Shown here piece by piece: positions 1 to 7,971 of a stretch of DNA of 49,182 nucleotides (positions within the stretch are counted from its first letter, which is position 1; the number at the start of each line of letters is the position of its first letter). Under the pieces are notes generated by a model. It was not told where the DNA came from and did not search any database. It saw only the letters and a program-made list of their open reading frames with translations. The stretch spans positions 1-49,182 of the forward strand of contig SYDY01000041.1 in assembly GCA_005801425.1 (NCBI GenBank), given 5' to 3'. This DNA comes from Bdellovibrionales bacterium. GTDB taxonomy: Bacteria > Myxococcota > XYA12-FULL-58-9 > SYDY01. The position numbers and the translations under genes are program-made.

Positions 1-123
1 ATCGATTTGGGCCCCGAAGGAGGTTCTGGCGGCGGGCAACTGGTAGTCGCAGGAACACCAGAGCAAGTTGCTAAGTCAAAGAATAGTTATACTGGTCGTT
101 TTTTAAAGCCATATTTGGTGTGA
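1..123 (+). CDS. uvrA: UvrA, excinuclease ABC subunit A (C-terminal end only)
   Basis: The window opens inside this gene; reading frame 1 is open from the first base to a TGA at 121-123. The 40 visible residues contain [16 protein letters not shown] and [11 protein letters not shown], which match the conserved end of UvrA, the damage-recognition ATPase of nucleotide excision repair. The glycine-rich stretch after IDLGPEGG belongs to the C-terminal ABC module, just after its Walker B region. All other domains lie upstream of the window. The next gene begins 53 bases downstream on the same strand. The call rests on a short but highly characteristic tail. Confidence 0.9.
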   Translation: MDLGPEGGSGGGQLVVAGTPEQVAKSKNSYTGRFLKPYLV

Positions 124-176
124 TGTCGATACTATACTTCGTAAGACGTTGGGTATTGCGTCGGTGAGGTAAGAAA

Positions 177-1496
177 ATGGCAGCAGTTCATTATAGAAGA
201 CCACCAGTAGACATGCCGCCGGCTCCCCCGCCAGCAGCAAACCCTGTGGTTCAGCCTGGGATTGTTTATCCAGGCCCTCACTTTCACGCTGCTCCTCCAG
301 CTCCCCGTGCTGTGCCACCTGTTGATGGTCGCGCGGTTCGTTATCCCGCTGATGGTGAAGTACACATCTTGAAGGTAGATGGAAATACGATCCGCTTCCG
401 TGTTGGCGCGCATGTTTTCAATGCGACCATGAATAACGGATCAAAAAAAGTTTCCGAGATGGATCCTGCAGAACAGCAGAAGCTGGTTGCGCTTGCAGCA
501 TCGGCTGCGATGTTGTGCGAAGCATCCCATGAACCATGGAACAAGGTCTCCGTGGGCTCTCATGGCGCTAAAATGTACATTGGTCCAACAAACAAGCCTG
601 AGGATGCGACAAAAAAACTTCCGCAAGATGTGCAAAATGTTTTGACCGCCATCTCAATGCAAGTAGGCATTATGTGCGGTGGCAATGTGCAGTGTGATAT
701 TTCTGCTTTGCAGGCACGTTCATCAACAGAACACTTTCGCGATCAGCATGTCGGCAATTACGCATTGCAGATGTTTCAAAATTTGTCACAAAATGAATTC
801 ATCGATGGAAATGCAACCACGATGTTATCATGGTTGATAGGAAGCGGTCTTGAGCAGTCTTTTAGAAGCCCGGCTAATGCGGGTATTCCTGAAAGTTACA
901 AAGCGACTGTAGATGATTTTCGTTCAGTAGGAAAACCCGGAAATGCTTTTGATATGGCAGCATGCATGGCTGCTGCAGGCGGTATGTGTGACTTAGAGCA
1001 GGCTCGGGATGGGATACATGTTCATGGGCAGCCGGTTCGTCTTGGATTTAATATTCCGGGCACAAGGCAAGAGCTTGCTTCATGGCACCTATTAAACGAT
1101 GGAACTGGTGTACCGGCTGGAACACAATTGTATCCTTCGGATCCCATCGAAGGTGAGGCCGCAGCGTTTCTTTTTCTTCTACCATCTAAAGATCCTGGTG
1201 GATTAGCACACTATGTGACCGTGCTTCGTGGCGACAACAATCGCTGGGTGTTGCACGATCCTTCCGAGACTAAAGCGCGTGATATTTCGTCACAGGACGT
1301 TGGGGCCATGTGGGATCTCTCTAAAAATTATGGTGGTGAAGTTGCAGTGATGTATGTTCGCGATGCAGCTATTGCTGCTCAGGTGGCTGGCATGAAAATC
1401 CCACACCTGCAGCAGTCGACCAATGGATGTGCCAAGGGCGCAGCATTGCAAATCGGTTATCTATTTGAGCGCGTTGTTCGTGCTAATCAGCCTTAA
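177..1496 (+). CDS. Unrecognised proline-rich protein, possible papain/Josephin-like fold
   Basis: A 439-residue protein with no Sec signal peptide or membrane segment. Residues 8-50 are rich in Pro and Ala, like a flexible linker or secretion region. A GAGG sequence 7 bases before the ATG supports the start. The family is not recognised. Two stretches recall papain-like deubiquitinases of the Josephin type: DQHVGNYALQMFQNL (189-203), which resembles the Q...C helix but has Tyr195 where the catalytic Cys would be, and LAHYVTV with WVLHDP (343-362), which resembles the His...Asn/Asp part. Other cysteines (C114, C167, C173, C263, C271) exist. If the fold is right the protein may be catalytically dead or use another Cys. 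Its 3' end overlaps the convergent zinc-finger gene by 14 bases. Function is unknown; the fold idea is inference. Confidence 0.75.
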   Translation: MAAVHYRRPPVDMPPAPPPAANPVVQPGIVYPGPHFHAAPPAPRAVPPVDGRAVRYPADGEVHILKVDGNTIRFRVGAHVFNATMNNGSKKVSEMDPAEQQKLVALAASAAMLCEASHEPWNKVSVGSHGAKMYIGPTNKPEDATKKLPQDVQNVLTAISMQVGIMCGGNVQCDISALQARSSTEHFRDQHVGNYALQMFQNLSQNEFIDGNATTMLSWLIGSGLEQSFRSPANAGIPESYKATVDDFRSVGKPGNAFDMAACMAAAGGMCDLEQARDGIHVHGQPVRLGFNIPGTRQELASWHLLNDGTGVPAGTQLYPSDPIEGEAAAFLFLLPSKDPGGLAHYVTVLRGDNNRWVLHDPSETKARDISSQDVGAMWDLSKNYGGEVAVMYVRDAAIAAQVAGMKIPHLQQSTNGCAKGAALQIGYLFERVVRANQP

Positions 1497-1806
1497 TTGA
1501 ATTGTCATGGTGCATGATCGGCTTGGTTTTTCGCTCACGGTACCGCCATTGTTGGTAGTGAGGTGAGCATAAGCCGCGAGCTACCGCTTCTTTGTCGCAC
1601 AGCGCGCATACCCTGTTTCCGAAATCAGAACCGATATCTCCGGCAGAATGCTCTGGATCTACGTGATCGAGGCGTCGTTCGATGCGGTCCATGCGTCGAT
1701 TAAGATCGTTCAGTCGTTTTTCTACGGAAGCTGCGACTTGAATGCGTAGGTCTTCCAGCAAGGCTTCAAAAAGCGCACCGCTGTCAGTCGTTTTACGTGG
1801 TGGCAT
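1483..1806 (-). CDS. Small coiled-coil protein with C-terminal zinc finger
   Basis: A 107-residue protein. Residues about 15-50 are charged and heptad-like (EKRLNDLNRRMDRIERRLD), suggesting a coiled coil that could oligomerise. The C-terminal part carries CALC, then GLCSPHYQQW, a C-x2-C-x9-C-x2-H pattern that fits one zinc site, followed by a basic stretch (RYRERK). The combination suggests nucleic-acid or protein binding, but no function is established. The start is supported by GGAG 9 bases before the ATG. Its end overlaps the end of the convergent proline-rich gene, and it lies just past the atpE terminator on the same strand, so it is probably a separate transcript. Confidence 0.7.
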   Translation of the reverse strand: MPPRKTTDSGALFEALLEDLRIQVAASVEKRLNDLNRRMDRIERRLDHVDPEHSAGDIGSDFGNRVCALCDKEAVARGLCSPHYQQWRYRERKTKPIMHHDNSIKAD

Positions 1807-1842
1807 AGTTTACATCTCCCCATTATTGTCTGAGCCCTAAAC

Positions 1843-1888
1843 AAAAAAAGCCGCAGGGCGGACCGGTGAGGTACCACGCCTGCGGCTT
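1843..1888 (-). terminator. Rho-independent terminator of atpB-atpE
   Basis: Perfect 10-bp inverted repeat AAGCCGCAGG (1848-1857) and CCTGCGGCTT (1879-1888). Read on the minus strand, the stem is followed by seven T. It begins 23 bases after the atpE stop and is the clearest intrinsic terminator in the window. It separates the F0 genes from the small zinc-finger gene downstream. Confidence 0.9.
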
Positions 1889-1911
1889 GCTCGCAAACTC
1901 ACGGGTTGCTT

Positions 1912-2331
1912 TTAGAATTTGTTCTGGATCAGGAACATTACTACCCATACAAACAGTACTAAGGACTCGATAAATGCGAGACCCAAAATCATGGGTGCCT
2001 GCAATTTGTCGGCTGCGTTGGGATTGCGTGCCAAGCCTTCAAGGGCAGCTGATGCAACACGGCCTTGACCAAGGGCACCGCCGAATGCAGCGAGACCAAG
2101 ACCGATACCTGTGGCAATAGCCATCCAGCCAGCGCTACCTGCGTTGGGTTTTGCTTGTTCGGCAGGCGCTGCAACTGCGGCTTCATGTGCAGGGGCAGCT
2201 TGATTGGCAGCCGCATCGTTGGCAGCGACCTGCTCTTGATTGCCTGCCGCGACTTCATCCGAAGCCATGGCCATGGGTGCGATGATAAGTGCAAATACCG
2301 AAGGAAGAACCATCATCATTTTTTTCAACAT
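1912..2331 (-). CDS. atpE: ATP synthase F0 subunit c
   Basis: The proteolipid that forms the rotating c-ring of the membrane F0 motor. I place the start at the ATG at 2331, giving 139 residues, because GGAG lies 6 bases before it and the protein then begins with a signal peptide (to about residue 23). An Ala/Glu/Gln-rich segment (about 24-62) follows, then two membrane helices. The ion-carrying carboxylate is Glu122 in FIES; the loop RNPNA is the conserved polar loop. Gln89 (LGQG) and Ser123 occupy positions that bind sodium in Ilyobacter-type rings, but the Thr after Ser is Leu and the later Tyr is Phe, so the coupling ion is unclear. Located 107 bases after atpB and followed by a strong terminator. 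Confidence 0.95.
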   Translation of the reverse strand: MLKKMMMVLPSVFALIIAPMAMASDEVAAGNQEQVAANDAAANQAAPAHEAAVAAPAEQAKPNAGSAGWMAIATGIGLGLAAFGGALGQGRVASAALEGLARNPNAADKLQAPMILGLAFIESLVLFVWVVMFLIQNKF

Positions 2332-2354
2332 GTTTATCTCCAAATAAAGTTTAA

Positions 2355-2433
2355 GAGCAGCGATTGCCCAGACACCGGCTCCTCTTCTCTCTCCAACCAC
2401 CTCACCAACGTCGGTAGTGGGATCTCGCTGCTC
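2355..2433 (-). other. Stem-forming inverted repeat in the atpB-atpE intergenic region
   Basis: GAGCAGCGA (2355-2363) and TCGCTGCTC (2425-2433) form a perfect 9-bp stem. In the mRNA it would close a 61-base loop that is rich in A and G. It fills most of the atpB-atpE gap and ends 23 bases before the atpE start. Such a structure could set atpE translation, since c is needed in many copies per complex; that role is inference. Confidence 0.5.
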
Positions 2434-2438
2434 AAAGG

Positions 2439-3248
2439 TCACACGGCAGCCGAAGCTGTATGCGAATGGTTGTGTTCGTCGTGGTCGACATGGCTGTCTT
2501 GGACCGACATGCCGATATACACCATAGTAAGCAACACGAAGACCACGGTTTGGATCACGCAGACCATCAATCCAAGCAGCATAAAGGGCAATGGAATGAG
2601 GATGGGAAGTAATCCCAGGAAAGTACCAAGGACGGCATGGTCGGCAACCATATTGGTTGCAAGACGCACGCCAAGCGAGAGTGGGCGTGCAAAATGGCTG
2701 ACCAATTCAATCGGAAACATCAGCGGCGCAAGAAACCAGCCTGAGGGGGTTCCAGCGGGGTTTGCCATATGCGCAATGTGTCCCCATCCTTGGGCGCGTA
2801 ATCCGTGAAAATTGTAGTAGAGAAAAACGATGATTGAGCATGCAAATGTGGTGTTCCAGTTGTCGGTGGGAGGGGTGAATCCCGGGATCATGCCGAGCAA
2901 ATTGGAAAACAAAATGAACAGTGTGAGTGTTCCAATGACCGGAAAATACGTTTTACATTCCGGTCCAATGATGGATTTCATTTGGCCGTAAAGCGCTTCA
3001 AAAATGACTTCAAACACATTGCGGATGGTGAGATTTGCATCTGGAATAAGGCCACCATCAGGCGCTTGGTCAAGATCTGCGCGCACACGGCTACTCATGA
3101 TCAACACAACAAGAGCAACCAACAACGCCGCAGCCACATGCTGCAACATGGGGGTTCCCCCGAGGGCACCCGTATGGGTGTGCGCAAAATAGGCTTCGAG
3201 TTGTCGAAAACCGGGCAAAAACGAAAACCAGCTGACGCCGTGTTCCAC
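2439..3248 (-). CDS. atpB: ATP synthase F0 subunit a
   Basis: Stator membrane subunit forming the ion half-channels beside the c-ring. I choose the GTG at 3248 as start (269 residues) because a perfect AAGGAG sits 6 bases upstream; a longer reading from a TTG at 3299 has no ribosome site. The essential arginine is Arg195 in VRLATNM, with His204 at the position of E. coli Glu219, and Gln233 in VIQTVVF matching E. coli Gln252. The polytopic core is conserved. The C-terminal tail is unusually His/Asp-rich ([13 protein letters not shown]). The gene is co-directional with atpE; the rest of the ATP synthase lies 41 kb away. Confidence 0.95.
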   Translation of the reverse strand: MEHGVSWFSFLPGFRQLEAYFAHTHTGALGGTPMLQHVAAALLVALVVLIMSSRVRADLDQAPDGGLIPDANLTIRNVFEVIFEALYGQMKSIIGPECKTYFPVIGTLTLFILFSNLLGMIPGFTPPTDNWNTTFACSIIVFLYYNFHGLRAQGWGHIAHMANPAGTPSGWFLAPLMFPIELVSHFARPLSLGVRLATNMVADHAVLGTFLGLLPILIPLPFMLLGLMVCVIQTVVFVLLTMVYIGMSVQDSHVDHDEHNHSHTASAAV

Positions 3249-3371
3249 CGGAGTCTCCTTAAAAAAGAGGGGATCCCAACAAGGGATCTGCGCGTTCAAG
3301 GGGGTCTTATTGCGTGCTCTGGCTCAGACCGCAAGGGTTGAGACCCCATCTTTAAAGAATCTGGCTAGTGG

Positions 3372-3401
3372 ACCCCTTGGGGTTCGTCTGTTAATTCAGA
3401 C
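3372..3401. promoter_or_regulatory. Palindromes between divergent atpB and M16 genes
   Basis: The 156-base divergent gap holds ACCCC-TT-GGGGT (3372-3383) and GTCTG-TTAATT-CAGAC (3386-3401), plus the longer-range pair GGGGTCT (3300-3306) and AGACCCC (3341-3347). Such short dyads are typical operator candidates. No convincing -35/-10 pair was found for either direction. Confidence 0.3.
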
Positions 3402-3404
3402 CGG

Positions 3405-4754
3405 GTGGATATCGAAAATCAAGGTAAGGACTGGGCTAAACGGGCATCCAAGCGAAGCGGCCAGGCCATCGCGTATATTGCTTCAGCACCTTTTTCGCCG
3501 CAGTTGGCTGCATGGAAATTTAGATTGGCCAACGGGCTACGCGTTATTTTGGCCAGCCGTGAGGGTTGTCCGGTGTTTGCGTATCAAACCTGGTACGGGG
3601 TTGGCAGCCGCGATGAGGATCCGGGCCGTACGGGTATGGCCCATTTTTTTGAGCATCTTATGTTCAAAGGCACGAAACGTTTCCCCACCGGCGTTTTCGA
3701 CCGTGAAATGGAAAAACGTGGTAGCCAAACCAATGCTGCAACATGGGTTGATTGGACCTATTACACGCAAGCGCTGGCATCGTCGGGTGACAATTTGCGT
3801 ACGGTGATCGATTTTGAGTCTGATAGAATGACAGGGCTTATTCTCGATGAAAATACATTTCGTAGTGAATTGGATGTCGTAAAAAACGAGCGTCGCATGG
3901 CTGTGGACAGTTCTCCGTCGGGTGAGCTTCAAGAAAAGCTTTATGCCTTGGCGTTCCAGACGCATCCATATCAATGGCCAACTTTAGGGAGCATGTCCCA
4001 CCTTGAATCGGCTTGTATTGACGATCTCGAAGCTTTTTACCATCGCTTCTATGTTCCAAATAACGCCACGGTGGTGATTGCAGGGGGTGTTGACCCCGAA
4101 GAAGCGTTATCCATGATCTCTGAAGCATATGGTCAAATCGCGTCGGTTTCTATTGAGCGTCGTGCGTACGAACAGGAACCGATGCAAGTGGAGCCGCGTT
4201 TTGCGCAGATAGCACGACAAACGGCATCGCCAATTTTGAGTGTGGCCTATAAAAGCGCTGCCTTGGGAACATCGGAACATTTGAAACAGGAACTGTTGGG
4301 CGAACTCGCGGGCGCCGGCGACACGGCGCGTCTGTATCAGCGCCTTGTGCTTGATGAAGGTATTGCATCAGATGTTCATACGTTTGTAACACCCTTTGCG
4401 GATCCAGGTCTTTTTGAGGTTTCAGTAAGTCTTGTGCCTGATGCCGATGTGCATGAAGCCACTGAAATGATTCAAGAAGAGCTTGAGGCGTTAGCAGCAG
4501 GCGTGAGTGCTGATGAATACGATAAAGTTCAGAACAGCACTGAAATGGAAATGGTTGAAGCCTTTCGGGATATTGAGCAATTGGCCGAATCACTGGGCCA
4601 TCACGAAACGTCGCTTAACGATTTTTCTCGTGCATTTTCTCACATCCATGAGGTTCGGGGCATTTCGCGCGATCAACTTGAAATGACCGCAAAGAGTACT
4701 TTTGTGATTAATAGGCGAACAACGATGGTTTGTTTGCCTGAGGCTGACGTTTGA
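3405..4754 (+). CDS. M16 family zinc metalloprotease (active subunit)
   Basis: A 449-residue protein of the insulinase/processing-peptidase (pitrilysin) family. The inverted zinc motif is present as His80-Phe-Phe-Glu83-His84, and the third ligand is probably Glu162 in KNERR, the usual distance away. The N-terminal domain ends about residue 220; the rest is the related non-metal domain. Such proteins work as pairs of an active and an inactive half that close around a peptide substrate. The inactive partner is the next gene, overlapping at the stop codon, so translation is probably coupled. No clear signal peptide; the GTG start has no good ribosome site, so the N-terminus is uncertain. The substrate is unknown. 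Confidence 0.9.
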   Translation: MDIENQGKDWAKRASKRSGQAIAYIASAPFSPQLAAWKFRLANGLRVILASREGCPVFAYQTWYGVGSRDEDPGRTGMAHFFEHLMFKGTKRFPTGVFDREMEKRGSQTNAATWVDWTYYTQALASSGDNLRTVIDFESDRMTGLILDENTFRSELDVVKNERRMAVDSSPSGELQEKLYALAFQTHPYQWPTLGSMSHLESACIDDLEAFYHRFYVPNNATVVIAGGVDPEEALSMISEAYGQIASVSIERRAYEQEPMQVEPRFAQIARQTASPILSVAYKSAALGTSEHLKQELLGELAGAGDTARLYQRLVLDEGIASDVHTFVTPFADPGLFEVSVSLVPDADVHEATEMIQEELEALAAGVSADEYDKVQNSTEMEMVEAFRDIEQLAESLGHHETSLNDFSRAFSHIHEVRGISRDQLEMTAKSTFVINRRTTMVCLPEADV

Positions 4755-6085
4755 TGAACATCAAAAAACCTCCCATTCATCGTATTGTCGCCCATGGCAT
4801 GACAGTGCTTGTGATCGAAGATCACAGTTTGCCTATTATCGATTTTGCACTGCTTGTACGCAAGGGTGCAGGGCACGATCCCGTAGGGAAAGCAGGTCTT
4901 CTGCACATTTATCTCGATATGCTTCTTCGTGGCTCTGCGGGGCTGTCTCATAACGAATTTGCCATGCGGGTGGAGCGTATTGGAAGCGATTTGGATACGG
5001 CCATTGGGCTTGAAGCGGCCGGATTTCGTGGCGCATGCTTGCGTCAGCATGCCGATGAAACCATGTCGCTTTTGCAGCAAGCGATGTCGTCGCCATCTAT
5101 GGACCAAAATTCATTTCAGCAGCTGTGCCAAGAATACTGTGAAAATTTACGAACAGAACGTGATGAAGATGATGCAGTGGCTGATTTATGGATGACCGAT
5201 AGTTTGTATGAAGGTCATCCGTTTGCACGCGGTACGGGTGGTCTTTACAAAGATATTGCAAATCTATCGCTGGATGATGTGATTGCGTGCGGAACGGATT
5301 TTCTCTCGTGCCCTGATGTTGTTTTTGCGATTGCAGGCGATGTGACTGCTGAACGCGCACTGGCATGGTCCAAGGACTTGTCCTGTATCTTTTCGAGCGG
5401 GCATGAGAACAATAGAACAGTGATCTCCAATGTTGTGATGCATGAGGGGTCGCATGTTTGCGTGATCGACAGACCAGGCCGTAATCAGGCGCAACTGCGT
5501 TTAGGCTTTTTGCATGATGCATGCATGGGCGACGCAGGGCTTGCCTTTTGGTTGGGGTGTGTTGCCTTTGCGGGGACGTTCAGCTCACCATTTTGTGCGG
5601 AGATCCGAGATAAACGCGGATGGTCTTATACGGCCAACGGCGGAACACGTCGTTGGAGTCGGTTTCCGGTTCCTTTGGTACTGCGAAGTGCGCCAAAGGT
5701 TTCTGATTTGCGTGATTGTACGTTGCTTGAGCTGGAATTGCTCAAGGATTTTTGCACTGAAGGGCCACGCGCAGAACATATTGAGGCTGCGCGAAGCTAT
5801 GTGCTGGGGCGTTATCCCTTTGAACTCGTTAATGGTGCCGATTTGTTGCACCCTATGATTGATTTGGAGCTCCTCGGGCGACCGATAGAAGAGCTCTTTG
5901 ACCTCCCGCAGCGATTTGCATGCCTTGATGTTGAAAATGTTTCCGCGACTGTACGTGATTATGCCCGCAGTGATGCGTTTGTGCTTACGATTGTGGCGCC
6001 TCGATCAGAGGTAAGTCCTTGGATCGACGATCTTGGTGCGCGTATTGCGTATCATCGGCACGACGAAGGGCTCGATCGTAATTGA
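4754..6085 (+). CDS. M16 family protease-like protein (non-catalytic subunit)
   Basis: A 443-residue M16 homologue starting at an ATG that overlaps the upstream stop (TGATG). The zinc motif is degraded: residues 51-55 read HIYLD where an active enzyme has HxxEH, so the protein should not bind zinc or cut. In two-gene M16 systems this half helps form the substrate chamber. The C-terminal half keeps the family hallmark of aromatic and Arg residues (RDKRGWSYTANGG) that contact substrate in active complexes. It is almost certainly a heterodimer partner of the preceding gene. The following gene starts about 30 bases after its end. Confidence 0.88.
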   Translation: MNIKKPPIHRIVAHGMTVLVIEDHSLPIIDFALLVRKGAGHDPVGKAGLLHIYLDMLLRGSAGLSHNEFAMRVERIGSDLDTAIGLEAAGFRGACLRQHADETMSLLQQAMSSPSMDQNSFQQLCQEYCENLRTERDEDDAVADLWMTDSLYEGHPFARGTGGLYKDIANLSLDDVIACGTDFLSCPDVVFAIAGDVTAERALAWSKDLSCIFSSGHENNRTVISNVVMHEGSHVCVIDRPGRNQAQLRLGFLHDACMGDAGLAFWLGCVAFAGTFSSPFCAEIRDKRGWSYTANGGTRRWSRFPVPLVLRSAPKVSDLRDCTLLELELLKDFCTEGPRAEHIEAARSYVLGRYPFELVNGADLLHPMIDLELLGRPIEELFDLPQRFACLDVENVSATVRDYARSDAFVLTIVAPRSEVSPWIDDLGARIAYHRHDEGLDRN

Positions 6086-6117
6086 CAGGTGCCGTATGGC
6101 TGGGTGTAATTTCCCCC

Positions 6118-6642
6118 ATGAAGTTTAATGTAAGACACACGTTCAAAAATATTTCCCGCGAAGAGTACGAAAAAATTTACTTCAACGAACCATTTAATGA
6201 GGCATTGTGTGCCGCAGTAAATCTGGGACGTGTTCTGGAAACATTGACCGAGGAAGCAGGTGTCTTAAAGCGTTCAGTACGTGTTGCGCCGCAACGCGAT
6301 ATTCCAGCGCCAGTCGCCAAGGTTATCGGTGCAGATAGAATCGAATACGTTGAGCATATTACGTACCCTATGGGGTCGTATCGTGGCACCTGGGATACCG
6401 TGCCGGGGCTTTTGGCAAGCAAACTCATCAGCGTAGGAACCTTTGGCTTTGATGAATCGCCAGAGGGGGTTGTTCGATGGATTGAAGGCGATATTAACGT
6501 CAAGATTTTTGGAATTGGATCGATGATTGAAAAAATCATGGTGTCGGAAGTTGAAAAAAGCTACGATGACGCGGCCAAATTTACGCAAGCATGGCTTAAT
6601 GACGGTGGTATGACGCGTATGGCAGAAGCCTCCGGCGCGTAA
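6118..6642 (+). CDS. DUF2505-like (START/SRPBCC fold) protein
   Basis: A 174-residue protein beginning MKFNVRHTF, which fits the start of DUF2505 proteins; I prefer this ATG to an upstream TTG at 6082 that would add 12 unlike residues. The pattern of a hydrophobic strand, then VEHITYPMGSY, then GTFGFDESPEGVVRWIEGDINVKIFGIG and a C-terminal helix (EKIMVSEVEKSYDDAAKFT) is that of lipid- or hydrophobe-binding SRPBCC folds. No ligand or pathway is known. It sits close behind the M16 pair and may share its transcript; a terminator follows. Confidence 0.65.
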   Translation: MKFNVRHTFKNISREEYEKIYFNEPFNEALCAAVNLGRVLETLTEEAGVLKRSVRVAPQRDIPAPVAKVIGADRIEYVEHITYPMGSYRGTWDTVPGLLASKLISVGTFGFDESPEGVVRWIEGDINVKIFGIGSMIEKIMVSEVEKSYDDAAKFTQAWLNDGGMTRMAEASGA

Positions 6643-6698
6643 TCCCCTCTCCCCGAAAGGGGAATTCTCGGCACGATTCTTGCTTATTACCTCTGCAT

Positions 6699-6722
6699 CT
6701 GCCGGCGACGGCAGGTTTTATT
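6699..6722 (+). terminator. Rho-independent terminator
   Basis: CTGCCG (6699-6704), loop GCGA, CGGCAG (6709-6714), then GTTTTATT. A short GC-rich stem with a T-rich tail, 57 bases after the DUF2505-like gene, fits an intrinsic terminator for the M16/DUF2505 transcript. A small CCCC-GAAA-GGGG hairpin lies just upstream at about 6651-6662. Confidence 0.6.
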
Positions 6723-6742
6723 AAGAAAAGCTTAATAAAACC
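6714..6742. repeat. 12-bp perfect inverted repeat upstream of the protease gene
   Basis: GGTTTTATTAAG (6714-6725), loop AAAAG, CTTAATAAAACC (6731-6742). It shares its first bases with the preceding terminator and ends 50 bases before the protease start. It could extend the terminator, act in both directions, or be an operator. Confidence 0.55.
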
Positions 6743-6792
6743 AATGGATTGGCGTCTTCCAGAATGGCAACCCCGCAAAAAGGTTGTCCTAC

Positions 6793-7971
6793 ATGACTGG
6801 CGGTACGCAAAACTTGCTGAGGTTTCAATTGAATAAGAATAAGCAAGGTATTCTAAAGGTTCTTAGCTCTAAGTTTTTCTGTGTGGGCTTTGTCCTTATG
6901 ACGTCGGGAACCTCGTTGGCTGAAGTGCCCGTCTCACGCATTATTCATGGCAACGAAGCAACATCAGAGCAGTGGCCTTTCATGAGCGCCATTTATCGCC
7001 GTGGCTCTTTCTTTTGTGGGGCTTCAGCCATTGCCGATGCCTGGACCCTCACTGCAGGGCATTGCGTACTTGATCGCGATAAGACAATCATTGAGCCCTC
7101 GGAACTTAAAATAGAGCGAGGCACTGCGAAGCTTGGCACCAAGCTTAAACAAAGTGTAGAGAAAGTATGTATTTATCCTTATTTTGATCACAATACGTTC
7201 AACAACGACATCGCTCTGATCCAGCATCAAGCCAATAAGACGGATCATGTTCGCCTTGCGCTGCGTTCTGAACGCCCTTCCAATGGTTCTGCTGTAACGG
7301 TCGCGGGCTTTGGTCGTACCGAAACACTTCGAGTGAGCTCAGCGCTTCGTGAAACACGGCTGAGTGCGGTGGAATCAAACACATGTTCCTCATCATTTTC
7401 AGGCGGGAAAATAACAGCAAATATGTGGTGCGCGACGACACCTTCAGGTCACATTCCGACCGATAGCTGCCAAGGTGATAGCGGTGGCCCAATTGTTGCG
7501 TACGATGAAAATGGCGATGCTATTCAAGTGGGGCTTGTGAGCTGGGGTATTGGGTGTGCCGATCCTCAGCATCCTGGCGTGTATACCCAGCTCGATCGTT
7601 ATAAAGTTTGGATTGATGCCTGCATGCGTGGAGACGATTCAATATGCAATACATGCACAGGATCTTGGGATCACGATGGAGACGAGACATGTGATGCCGA
7701 GGAAGATATCGATGGTGACGGAAAATGTTCAGTGAGCGATTCTATGACTCAGGCTTCTGTGGCGCGTTTTGCATCGAGCTGCAGCGAGCGTGCTACGTTG
7801 AGTGAGCCTGGTATCGATTCTAATGATGACGGCATGCTGAGTGTTGCTGAAATTGAAGAAAGTATTGAAAAATGCACGCCAAGTAGTGGCTGTTCTGCGG
7901 TTCATCCCTCGGATTTAGGGGTGCTGGTTGGATTGTGTGCGATGTTCTTACTTCGTCGTCGATGCGTCTAA
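6793..7971 (+). CDS. Secreted trypsin-like serine protease with calcium-type repeats and MYXO-CTERM-like tail
   Basis: S1 family protease of 392 residues from the ATG at 6793. A long n-region and hydrophobic segment (about 28-43) end in a probable cleavage site after SLA. The catalytic triad is His90 (TAGHC), Asp139 (NNDIAL) and Ser230 (GDSGGP); Asp224, six residues before the serine, predicts cutting after Arg or Lys. Paired cysteines suit an exported protein. After the protease domain come Asp-rich motifs (DHDGDETCD, DIDGDGKC, DSNDDGMLS) like EF-hand or dockerin loops. The end is GCSAVHPSD, a hydrophobic helix, then RRRCV, resembling the MYXO-CTERM sorting signal. It may be surface-held before release. 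It overlaps the convergent thioesterase gene by 24 bases. Confidence 0.93.
   Translation: MTGGTQNLLRFQLNKNKQGILKVLSSKFFCVGFVLMTSGTSLAEVPVSRIIHGNEATSEQWPFMSAIYRRGSFFCGASAIADAWTLTAGHCVLDRDKTIIEPSELKIERGTAKLGTKLKQSVEKVCIYPYFDHNTFNNDIALIQHQANKTDHVRLALRSERPSNGSAVTVAGFGRTETLRVSSALRETRLSAVESNTCSSSFSGGKITANMWCATTPSGHIPTDSCQGDSGGPIVAYDENGDAIQVGLVSWGIGCADPQHPGVYTQLDRYKVWIDACMRGDDSICNTCTGSWDHDGDETCDAEEDIDGDGKCSVSDSMTQASVARFASSCSERATLSEPGIDSNDDGMLSVAEIEESIEKCTPSSGCSAVHPSDLGVLVGLCAMFLLRRRCV

Noticed and set aside
2065-2808. 247-codon plus-strand frame opposite atpE and atpB
   Set aside because: It is fully antisense to well-identified genes, Cys- and Ser-rich, and has no recognisable motif or ribosome site.
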